Origin: CAVPHV01 sp964465915
Lineage (GTDB): Bacteria; Actinomycetota; Acidimicrobiia; Spongiisociales; UBA5794
Direction: 5' to 3'
Assembly: GCA_964465915.1 (NCBI GenBank)
Contig: CAYXMJ010000068.1
Span: 1 to 14,256 of the forward strand
Length of the DNA stretch: 14,256 nt
The position numbers and the translations under genes were made by a program. Below, piece after piece: positions 6,936-12,976 of the stretch (position 1 is its first letter; each line of letters starts with the position of its first letter). A model generated the notes under the pieces. The model did not search any database. It saw nothing but the letters and a program-made list of their open reading frames with translations, and was not told the origin of the DNA.

Positions 6936-7698
6936 CGCTCCACTCGCTCGCCTCGTCAGGCTGCTGGCCGGCTCGCAGCGCATGCTCATCTTCACGGGCG
7001 CCGGCATTTCCACGGCCAGTGGAATCCCTGACTACCGAGGGCCAAAAGGCGTGTGGCAGACCCGAACTCCGGTGTTCTACGACGACTTCTTGCGCTCCGA
7101 CGAAGCTCGGCGTGAGTACTGGCAGCAGAAACTGGAGGACCGGACGGAATGGGGGACGGCCACCCCCAATGAGGTGCATCACGCCATCGTTGCGCTCGAG
7201 CAGGCCGGTCGGGTCGAGATGGTGGTGACCCAGAACATCGATGGACTGCATCGGGCGGCTGGGACGTCGCCCGAGCGACTGGTGGAGGTCCACGGAACGG
7301 TCGGCGAGGTGGAGTGCCAGGCGTGTGGCCGCCGTACCCCGCCCGAGCCGCATTTTGCGGCGTTTGGGGTGACGGGGGAACCGCCGCGCTGTGACTGCGG
7401 CGGCTTCCTCAAGCCTGCCACGATCAGCTTTGGGCAGTCGCTGCGCCAGGAGGATCTGATGCGCGCCTTCAGCGCCGCCGAGCGTGCCGATCTGGTGCTG
7501 GCTCTGGGTTCGACGTTGTCGGTGACCCCGGCCGCCAACATTCCGTTGTACGCCGCGGAGCGGGACACGCCGTACGTCATTGTGAACCGCGGCACCACGG
7601 ACCACGATCGCCTCCCCGTCGTGACACTTCGGGTGGAAGGCGACGTCGTCGAGGTTCTGGTACCTGCAATTGCCGAGGTCCTCGGCTCCCACGGCTGA
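6922..7698 (+). CDS. Sir2-family NAD-dependent protein deacylase
   Basis: It removes acyl groups from protein lysines using NAD+, releasing nicotinamide and O-acyl-ADP-ribose. The 258-aa product has the NAD-binding motif TGAGISTASGIPDYRG (25-40), TQNIDGLH (103-110), catalytic H124 in VHGTVG, a zinc site of C132, C135, C157 and C159, and the late motif LGSTLSV in place of GTSL. RGPKGVW after the first motif, together with PAANIPLYA and VIVNRGTTDHD near the C-terminus, resembles the SIRT6/7-like class more than classic CobB. The Tyr and Arg that mark desuccinylases are not evident at the usual place. ATG 6922 overlaps the previous gene by 14 bp with only a weak ribosome site, so coupled translation is likely. 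It could be a general deacetylase; its substrates are unknown. Confidence 0.9.
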   Translation: MSSSSAPLARLVRLLAGSQRMLIFTGAGISTASGIPDYRGPKGVWQTRTPVFYDDFLRSDEARREYWQQKLEDRTEWGTATPNEVHHAIVALEQAGRVEMVVTQNIDGLHRAAGTSPERLVEVHGTVGEVECQACGRRTPPEPHFAAFGVTGEPPRCDCGGFLKPATISFGQSLRQEDLMRAFSAAERADLVLALGSTLSVTPAANIPLYAAERDTPYVIVNRGTTDHDRLPVVTLRVEGDVVEVLVPAIAEVLGSHG

Positions 7699-7714
7699 GC
7701 CGTTCCCCGCCACG

Positions 7715-7742
7715 CTGAGGGCCTGCCGGTGCTCACTAGGAT
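7715..7742 (+). promoter_or_regulatory. Possible promoter of fumC
   Basis: TAGGAT (7737-7742) is a reasonable -10 box with CTGAGG (7715-7720) 16 nt upstream as a weak -35. Transcription would begin near 7749, about 30 nt before fumC. It lies in the 82-nt gap after the Sir2 stop. Confidence 0.3.
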
Positions 7743-7780
7743 CTGCGGAGAATCACATTCTCTCGGCGTCAGGAGCAGCG

Positions 7781-9169
7781 ATGCGGATCGAACGCGACTC
7801 GATGGGTGAAGTCCAGGTGCCCGAAGATGCCTACTACGGCGCCTCGACCCAGCGAGCGGTCGACAACTTCCCGATCTCGAATCTGCGCTTTGGGCGGCGC
7901 TTCATCTGGGCACTCGGTCTGATCAAGGGCTCGGCGGCTCGGGTTTCCGGGTCCCTCGGTCATGTTGATGCCGCGGCGGCGGGGGCAATCTCCGCTGCGG
8001 CCGATGAGGTCATGGCCGGCGACTGGGACGAGCAGTTCGTGCTCGACATCTTCCAAACCGGGTCCGGCACCTCGTCCAACACCAACGCCAATGAGGTCAT
8101 CGCGCACCGCGCCAATCTGATCCTCGGCGGCGACCTCGAGTCGAAGCTGGTCCACCCCAACGACCACGTCAACTTCGGCCAGTCCTCCAACGACGTCATC
8201 CCGACCGCGATCCATGTCGCTGCGGTCGCAGGGATGCGAGAGGATTTGCTGCCGGCACTCGGAGGACTAGTGAGCGCGCTGCGGACGAAGTCTGCCGAAT
8301 TCGCCGATGTGGTCAAGTCGGGCCGCACCCACCTGATGGATGCCACACCGGTCACGCTCGGTCAGGAGTTTGCCGGCTACGCCACCCAGGTTGAGCGCGG
8401 CATCGAGCGGATCGAGAAGGTACTCCCGGAGTTGGAGGAACTTGCCCTCGGCGGCACTGCCGTCGGCACCGGCCTCAACGCTCCCGACGGGTTTCCGGCG
8501 GCGGTGATTGCCGACATGGCTGCCGTGTCGGGCTTCCCATTCCGTGAGGCGACGGATCACTTTGAAGCCCAGGCCGCCAAGGACGCCGCGGTGTCCGCCT
8601 CGGGAGCGTTGAAGACGGTCGCCCAGTCGCTGTTCAAGATCGCCAACGACTTGCGCTGGCTCTCGAGCGGCCCCCGCACCGGGATTGCCGAGATCCGGCT
8701 GCCGTCTCTCCAGCCGGGCTCATCGATCATGCCGGGTAAGGTCAACCCGGTGATGTCGGAGATGGTGATGCAGGTGGCCGCTCAGGTCATCGGCAACGAC
8801 ACCGCCATCACCTGGGGCGGCGCCAACGGCAACTTCGAGCTCAACGTGATGATGCCGTTGATCGCCCACAACCTGCTCGAGTCGATTGAACTGCTGGCCA
8901 ACGCGGCCGACACGTTCCGCGAGCGTTGCATCGTGGGGATCGAGGCGGATGTTGATCGGGCCCGCGATCTGGCGGAGCGCAACATCATCGTGGTCACCGC
9001 GCTGAATCCCCACATCGGTTACGACAACGGGGCCATCGCAGCCAAGGAGGCATTTGCGACCGGCCGCAACGTCCGCGATGTCGTCGTGGAGAAGGGCTGG
9101 CTGACCGCAGAGCAAGTCGACGACCTCCTCGACATCAAACGCATGACCGAAGGCGGAATCATCGACTGA
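7781..9169 (+). CDS. fumC: Fumarate hydratase, class II
   Basis: It interconverts fumarate and L-malate in the TCA cycle as a cytoplasmic homotetramer without an Fe-S cluster. The product is 462 aa, the normal class II length. The N-terminus ERDSMGEVQVPEDAYYG is typical. The three conserved regions of the superfamily are present: TGSGTSSNTNANEVIA, SGRTHLMDATPVTLGQE (catalytic-region His at 184) and the signature GSSIMPGKVNP (313-323), which carries the catalytic Ser loop. The closing NPHIGYDNGAIAAKEAF supports fumarase over aspartate ammonia-lyase, although the two families are close. The start is ATG 7781, with AGGAG 5 nt upstream. The frame is open further upstream, but that part overlaps the sirtuin gene and is not family-like. 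It is followed by a large hairpin structure. Confidence 0.95.
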   Translation: MRIERDSMGEVQVPEDAYYGASTQRAVDNFPISNLRFGRRFIWALGLIKGSAARVSGSLGHVDAAAAGAISAAADEVMAGDWDEQFVLDIFQTGSGTSSNTNANEVIAHRANLILGGDLESKLVHPNDHVNFGQSSNDVIPTAIHVAAVAGMREDLLPALGGLVSALRTKSAEFADVVKSGRTHLMDATPVTLGQEFAGYATQVERGIERIEKVLPELEELALGGTAVGTGLNAPDGFPAAVIADMAAVSGFPFREATDHFEAQAAKDAAVSASGALKTVAQSLFKIANDLRWLSSGPRTGIAEIRLPSLQPGSSIMPGKVNPVMSEMVMQVAAQVIGNDTAITWGGANGNFELNVMMPLIAHNLLESIELLANAADTFRERCIVGIEADVDRARDLAERNIIVVTALNPHIGYDNGAIAAKEAFATGRNVRDVVVEKGWLTAEQVDDLLDIKRMTEGGIID

Positions 9170-9173
9170 GAGC

Positions 9174-9263
9174 CTGTTGAACAGTCGGCGTGAACGCTCG
9201 CCCGACCTGCACAACGCCAAGTCAGCGTTGTGGCCGCGAGCGTGAACTGACGGTGTTCAACAG
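9174..9263. repeat. Nested imperfect inverted repeat of about 90 bp downstream of fumC
   Basis: Three nested complementary arm pairs are readable: CTGTTGAACA (9174-9183) with TGTTCAACAG (9254-9263), ACGCTCGC (9194-9201) with GCGAGCGT (9236-9243), and CACAACGC (9210-9217) with GCGTTGTG (9225-9232) around a 7-nt loop. The outer arms are each nearly palindromic by themselves (TGTT, G or C, AACA). The structure begins 4 nt after the fumC stop. There is no T-tract on either strand, so it is not a standard intrinsic terminator, though it may end transcription or stabilise the fumC mRNA. A small non-coding RNA, a pair of operators or a remnant of a short palindromic element are alternatives. Confidence 0.7.
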
Positions 9264-9334
9264 ACGACCAGCGGAGCCACATCTCAGCGCACTGTGCTTG
9301 AATCCCAGCTTTCACCCATCCAAGAGGACACAGA

Positions 9335-9550
9335 ATGGCAACTAGCCACTATTGCCAGGGCGAGTGGCGAGACGGAACCGTCTCGGACTGCCCGAACCAC
9401 AAGAAACTGAGTCTGCGGCAACCCACGGTGCACCGCGGGGTTGGCTCGCCGGGAGGCTTCAAGTCGAAGCCTCCCGGCGACTCGAAGCCCAAGCCCTCGA
9501 GTTCGGGCTCGTCCGGCTCCAAGTCCTCCGACTCAAAGAGCAGCGACTAG
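9335..9550 (+). CDS. Small hypothetical protein with His/Cys-rich head and Ser/Lys/Asp tail
   Basis: I do not recognise the family. The 71-aa product has two parts. Residues 1-25 contain H5, C7, C19 and H22 in the order HxC-x11-CxxH (HYCQGEW and DCPNHKK), which could be a small metal-binding knuckle. Residues 38-71 are low complexity, rich in Gly, Pro, Lys, Ser and Asp, ending in two copies of SKSSD, and are probably disordered. There is no signal peptide or membrane helix. Coding is supported by GAGG 7 nt before the ATG and by strongly GC-rich third positions in this frame only. It lies alone between the fumC hairpin and the MFS gene, and it contains a perfect 15-bp hairpin. An overlapping frame (9352-9585) lacks a ribosome site and was not preferred. 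Confidence 0.6.
   Translation: MATSHYCQGEWRDGTVSDCPNHKKLSLRQPTVHRGVGSPGGFKSKPPGDSKPKPSSSGSSGSKSSDSKSSD
9446..9480. repeat. Perfect 15-bp inverted repeat with 5-nt loop inside the small gene
   Basis: TCGCCGGGAGGCTTC (9446-9460) is followed by AAGTC and then by its exact complement GAAGCCTCCCGGCGA (9466-9480). This is the strongest simple hairpin in the window and lies inside the 71-codon gene, encoding SPGGFKSKPPGD. A weaker AGCCC/GGGCT pair follows. It lacks a T-run. It could be a factor-assisted terminator, an RNA-processing or attenuation site, or part of a dual-function RNA. Confidence 0.85.
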
Positions 9551-9569
9551 CTGCTAGTTCCCGGTTCGT

Positions 9570-9575
9570 TACGCT
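9570..9575 (+). promoter_or_regulatory. Possible -10 box for leaderless MFS transcript
   Basis: TACGCT fits the TAnnnT consensus and ends 6 nt before ATG 9582, the placement expected for a leaderless mRNA. No good -35 is visible, and the ribosome-site-like CGGGG directly touches the ATG. Confidence 0.3.
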
Positions 9576-9581
9576 CCGGGG

Positions 9582-10784
9582 ATGACTGAGGAACTAAAGC
9601 TGCGCGCTCGTTCGATGGGGTTCTTGGTCGGGGCGCGGTTGGTCATCAACACGGCCCATCGGTTTGTCTACCCGTTCCTGCCGGTGATCGCCCGTGGTCT
9701 GGGGATCTCGCTGAACCAGGCCGGGACGATGGTGTCGGTGCGCTGGGCGGCGAGCTTGGCTACCCCCGCCGTGGTGCACGTGGTCGACCGCGGCCGCCGG
9801 CCCCGCAGGTTGATCGCTGTCGGTCTGGCCATGTTCATAACCGGTGCGGTCGTCACCGTCACCACCAACGTGTACATCGGAGCGCTGGTGGGCTTTGCGC
9901 TGATGGGCCTGGCCAAGTCTGCCTACGACATCTCAGCGCAGGCGTACGTCTCCGACCGGGTGCCCTACGCCCGGCGCTCGCGCTACCTCGGCATTCTCGA
10001 ACTCACTTGGGCGGGCGCCTTCCTGATCGGCGCCCCCGCCGCGGGGTGGCTCATCGACCGCGGAGGATGGGAGCTCCCGTACTGGGTTGTGGCTGGTCTT
10101 CTGACCGCAGCGCTTCTGGTGCTCCCGTTGTTTCTCGATGCGGATGTCGAGCACGTCGCTCGCCCCAGCCCGGCATTGGCGCTGGATACCTCGGCGTCGG
10201 CGCTTCTGGTGGTGATGGGGTTGTTCACGGGTGGTGCCGAGCTGGTGTTCGTGGTCATGGGGGCGTGGCTCGAAGACTCCTTTGGGCTGTCTCTCTTGGC
10301 GCTCGGCGGGGTCGCCCTGGTGCTCGGCATTGCCGAACTTGCCGGCGAGGGAACCGTCGTCGCCTTCACCGACCGGATCGGCAAGCGGAGGTCGGTCGCC
10401 ATCGGCATGGTCATCGCAGCGGTGGCGTTCGCTCTGATGGCGCCGGCCGAGGAACGGATGGGGCTTGGGGTGGCCCTGCTCGCCGTGGCGCTTGCGGGCT
10501 TCGAGTTCACCATCGTGTCGTCGTACCCGCTGGCCTCCGAGGTTCGGCCCCGAGCCAGAGTCAAGTACCTATCGCTGACCGTGGTGGCCATGGGTGTCGG
10601 CCGGGCCATCGGCGCCTTTGTGGGGCCGCGGCTGTTTGGTATCGGAGGCCTGCCCGCCCCCGTACTGGTCGCAGCGCTGGCCAACGTCGTGGGTTTGATC
10701 GTGCTGCTGGCGTTTGTGCGCGAACGCGGCGTTCGGCCGGACGATCCCGTGTTCGACGCAACTGGCCACTTGATGGCAGAGTGA
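9582..10784 (+). CDS. Major facilitator superfamily transporter, possible niacin carrier
   Basis: This is a 400-aa inner-membrane secondary transporter with about 12 hydrophobic segments. The first runs near residues 12-36, with the charged pattern R19, N23, R27. The MFS loop motif after helix 2 is DRGRRPRR (69-76), and the equivalent loop in the second half is DRIGKRRS. Helix 4-5 contains YDISAQAYVSDRV and a Gly/Ala-rich GAFLIGAPAAGWLIDR, typical of drug/metabolite MFS members. The start at ATG 9582 has no spaced ribosome site and may be leaderless. It ends 20 nt before pncB on the same strand, so the pair probably forms an operon. From that context I infer nicotinate or a related pyridine as substrate; the sequence alone would also fit an efflux pump. 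Confidence 0.88.
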   Translation: MTEELKLRARSMGFLVGARLVINTAHRFVYPFLPVIARGLGISLNQAGTMVSVRWAASLATPAVVHVVDRGRRPRRLIAVGLAMFITGAVVTVTTNVYIGALVGFALMGLAKSAYDISAQAYVSDRVPYARRSRYLGILELTWAGAFLIGAPAAGWLIDRGGWELPYWVVAGLLTAALLVLPLFLDADVEHVARPSPALALDTSASALLVVMGLFTGGAELVFVVMGAWLEDSFGLSLLALGGVALVLGIAELAGEGTVVAFTDRIGKRRSVAIGMVIAAVAFALMAPAEERMGLGVALLAVALAGFEFTIVSSYPLASEVRPRARVKYLSLTVVAMGVGRAIGAFVGPRLFGIGGLPAPVLVAALANVVGLIVLLAFVRERGVRPDDPVFDATGHLMAE

Positions 10785-10804
10785 GGACATGAAGGGACAT
10801 CACC

Positions 10805-12367
10805 ATGCGAGCTGACGATCGAGCCACCGCTGAGGGCATCCTCTTCACCGACCAGTACCAGCTTTCGATGGCGCAGCTCTACTTCCGGCGGGGTCTGCAT
10901 GAGCGCCGCGCCCAGTTCGACTATTCCTTCCGCACCTACCCGGACTACGGCCGGCACCAGGCCGGCTATTGCATCTCCGCCGGGATGGGCTCGTTGCTCG
11001 ACTGGATGGAGGAGACGCGGTTCCGGCCTCGCGATCTCGATCTGCTGCGAAGTCAGCGGGGGAGTACCGGCACTCCGGTCTTCGGTGACGATTTCCTCGC
11101 CTGGCTCGAAGGGGCCGGCGACTTCGGCGCGATTGCGGTTCGTGCCATCCCCGAAGGGCGAGTCGTCCATCCCTTTGCACCCGCGGCCATCGTCGAAGGG
11201 CCGCTTGCCATGGCGCAGATCCTGGAGACGTCCTTCCTCAATCACCTCAACTATCCGACGTTGATTGCGACCAAGGCTTCACGGGTTCGCGAAGCCGGTC
11301 AGAACCGGCCCGTGCTCGAGTTCGGGCTACGCCGCGGGCCGGCCATGGGTGCCAATGCCGGTGCTCGGGCGGCGCTCATCGGCGGCGCAGAGTTCACGTC
11401 GAACGTCGGCACCTCGCACCTGCTCGGCATCGAGCCCAAGGGCACCCACGCCCATTCGCTGGTGCAGGTGTTCATGGCGCTCGGCGGCGGCGAGCTCGAT
11501 GCCTTCCGCGCCTATGCGGAGGTCTACCCGGATGACTGCGTCTTGTTGGTCGACACCATCGACACCCTGGACAGCGGGGTGCCCAACGCCATCACGGTCT
11601 TCCGTGAGTTGCGGGCGGCCGGGCACCAACCCCGCGGCATTCGCCTCGACTCGGGCGACCTCGCCTATCTGAGCATCCAGGCGGCCAGGATGCTGGATGC
11701 CGCCGGCTTCGAGGATGTCGACATCGTGCTCTCGAGCAACCTCGACGAACTCGCTATGTGGCAGATCCTCTCCCAGGTCGAACAGGAGGCCGGTCGCTAC
11801 GGCGTCGACCCTGTGGCCCTGAGGAATCGCCTCGTCTATGGGGTGGGGACCCGGCTGATCACCTCGCAGGGCCAGTCCGCGCTTGATGGCGTGTACAAGC
11901 TGGTGGCGCTCGAGGATGGCGGGGCGTGGCAGCCCGCGCTGAAGCTCTCGGAGTCTGCGGCGAAGATCCCGGCGCCGGGGGCCAAGGCCGTGTGGCGTGT
12001 CTACGACCGGCGGGGGAGTGCCACCGCCGATGTGGTTTCGGCCGCCGATGAGGACCTCAGCGTGATCGGCCCCGTTGTCCTGCACCACCCGCATCGGGAC
12101 GGAATCCATCGTGACCTGGCGCAGGCCGACATCACGAGGGTGGAGAGCCTGCTCGAGCCGGTATTTGTCGGCGGCCGGCGGGTGGGGCCCGAAGAGTCGA
12201 TCGACGTCTGTCGGGCGCGGCGGGTGGCCGACCTCGAACTGCTCGATCCCGGGGTGCGAAGGCTGGTGAACCCCCACATCTACCACGTGTCGATCACCGA
12301 CCGAGTCAAGCGACTCCAGCGCGAACTCATCGCTCGTGCTCGCGCCGGCGTACCCGACGAGGCGTAG
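10805..12367 (+). CDS. pncB: Nicotinate phosphoribosyltransferase
   Basis: It makes nicotinate mononucleotide from nicotinate and PRPP, coupled to ATP hydrolysis, in the Preiss-Handler NAD salvage route. The product is 520 aa, at the long end for bacterial PncB. Family motifs are LFTDQYQLSMAQLYF near the N-terminus, EFGLRRGP (172-179), GTSHLLG, GTHAHS (213-218, with the region of the phosphorylated His), and RLDSGDLAY (280-288), which contacts the phosphoribosyl group. The C-terminal part has YKLVAL and PALKLSE before a variable tail. ATG 10805 has AGGGA 7 nt upstream. It follows the MFS gene by 20 nt. The Sir2 enzyme encoded 3 kb upstream releases nicotinamide, but no nicotinamidase (pncA) is present to connect the two. 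Confidence 0.95.
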   Translation: MRADDRATAEGILFTDQYQLSMAQLYFRRGLHERRAQFDYSFRTYPDYGRHQAGYCISAGMGSLLDWMEETRFRPRDLDLLRSQRGSTGTPVFGDDFLAWLEGAGDFGAIAVRAIPEGRVVHPFAPAAIVEGPLAMAQILETSFLNHLNYPTLIATKASRVREAGQNRPVLEFGLRRGPAMGANAGARAALIGGAEFTSNVGTSHLLGIEPKGTHAHSLVQVFMALGGGELDAFRAYAEVYPDDCVLLVDTIDTLDSGVPNAITVFRELRAAGHQPRGIRLDSGDLAYLSIQAARMLDAAGFEDVDIVLSSNLDELAMWQILSQVEQEAGRYGVDPVALRNRLVYGVGTRLITSQGQSALDGVYKLVALEDGGAWQPALKLSESAAKIPAPGAKAVWRVYDRRGSATADVVSAADEDLSVIGPVVLHHPHRDGIHRDLAQADITRVESLLEPVFVGGRRVGPEESIDVCRARRVADLELLDPGVRRLVNPHIYHVSITDRVKRLQRELIARARAGVPDEA

Positions 12368-12383
12368 CGGCTGGTCCGGGAAG

Positions 12384-12426
12384 GCCGATCGCAAGGATCG
12401 GACAGCCATCGGCAAGATCGGAACAG
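12384..12426 (+). repeat. Imperfect tandem repeat of about 22 bp with hairpin after pncB
   Basis: Two related units follow the pncB stop: 12384-12405 and 12405-12426. Each begins GCC and has GCAAG, GATCGG and ACAG in order, differing by one-base shifts. The first unit contains a perfect hairpin, CCGATC-GCAAG-GATCGG (12385-12401). No T-run follows. It may act as the pncB terminator or as a tandem protein-binding site for the next gene. Confidence 0.55.
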
Positions 12427-12439
12427 CGCGAGTCGGGTC

Positions 12440-12471
12440 GGTTGCCTACCTTCGACAGGTGATAGGCAACC
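12440..12471 (+). promoter_or_regulatory. Stem-loop in the leader of the TrmO-like gene
   Basis: GGTTGCCTA (12440-12448) pairs perfectly with TAGGCAACC (12463-12471). Inside, CCT (12449-12451) pairs with AGG (12457-12459), leaving a 3-nt bulge and a TCGAC loop. The structure ends 16 nt before the ATG and 5 nt before the ribosome site GGGAG. It could be an operator over a promoter or an RNA element controlling translation. Confidence 0.55.
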
Positions 12472-12487
12472 TTCATGGGAGACCCAC

Positions 12488-12976
12488 ATGCCAGACGTCA
12501 GCTACACGCTCAACCCGATCGGCCATGTCGTGGCCGCCGAGGGCGGGTTCTCGCTCCTGATCGACGAGCCATACCGGCCGGCGCTCGCGGAACTCGATGG
12601 CTTCAGTCATGTCAACGTGTTGTGGTGGTGTCATCTTCTCGATGATCCGATGTTCCGCGAGATGACGATCGCAGAACGGCCCTACCGCAACGCGCCGGAC
12701 GCCATCGGCATCTTTGCGACCAGATCGCCGGCACGGCCCAACCCGATCGCGCTCACCGCGGTGCCCGTCACCTCGATCGATGTGGAGGGTGGCATCGTGC
12801 AGATCCCGTACATCGACGCCGAAGACGGCACACCCATTCTCGACATCAAGCCCTACCACCCGGCGGTTGATCGGATCCGGGAAACCCACACGCCGCCGTG
12901 GTGCGCCGATTGGCCTGAGTGGTACGAAGACTCAGCAACCTTCGACTGGGGCGCCGTGTTCGAGAACGCTCAGTAG
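12488..12976 (+). CDS. trmO: TsaA/TrmO-family tRNA methyltransferase-like protein (short form)
   Basis: TrmO methylates N6 of threonylcarbamoyladenosine at tRNA position 37 using S-adenosylmethionine, through an unusual all-beta fold. This 162-aa protein corresponds to the catalytic beta-barrel domain only. It starts YTLNPIGHV, has the core signature GIFATRSPARPNPIAL (74-89) and LDIKPYHPAVD (118-128), both diagnostic of the family. The C-terminal domain found in E. coli TrmO (about 235 aa) is missing, as in many archaeal and bacterial short members. The activity of these short forms is not well established, so the tRNA substrate is inferred. ATG 12488 has GGGAG 6 nt upstream. The last 7 bp overlap the convergent AraC-type gene. 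Confidence 0.85.
   Translation: MPDVSYTLNPIGHVVAAEGGFSLLIDEPYRPALAELDGFSHVNVLWWCHLLDDPMFREMTIAERPYRNAPDAIGIFATRSPARPNPIALTAVPVTSIDVEGGIVQIPYIDAEDGTPILDIKPYHPAVDRIRETHTPPWCADWPEWYEDSATFDWGAVFENAQ

Noticed and set aside
7781..9169. Reading the gene as aspartate ammonia-lyase
   Set aside because: Both families share the GSSxMPxKxNP signature, but the overall motif set and C-terminus fit class II fumarase better.
9174..9263. Actinobacterial LexA (SOS) box in the hairpin arms
   Set aside because: The arms read TGTT-S-AACA, not GAAC-N4-GTTC, so they do not match the known SOS operator.
9352..9585. Overlapping 77-codon frame whose TGA overlaps the MFS ATG
   Set aside because: The ATGA junction looks like coupling, but it starts with TTG without a ribosome site, and the 9335 frame has an ATG, a spaced GAGG and better third-position composition.
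9983..11245. Long minus-strand open frame of about 420 codons opposite the MFS and pncB genes
   Set aside because: Long antisense frames are expected in GC-rich genes. The translation has no recognisable motif and the plus strand holds two clear families.
11327..12415. Minus-strand open frame of about 362 codons opposite pncB
   Set aside because: It is a composition shadow of pncB, with no family features or ribosome site.
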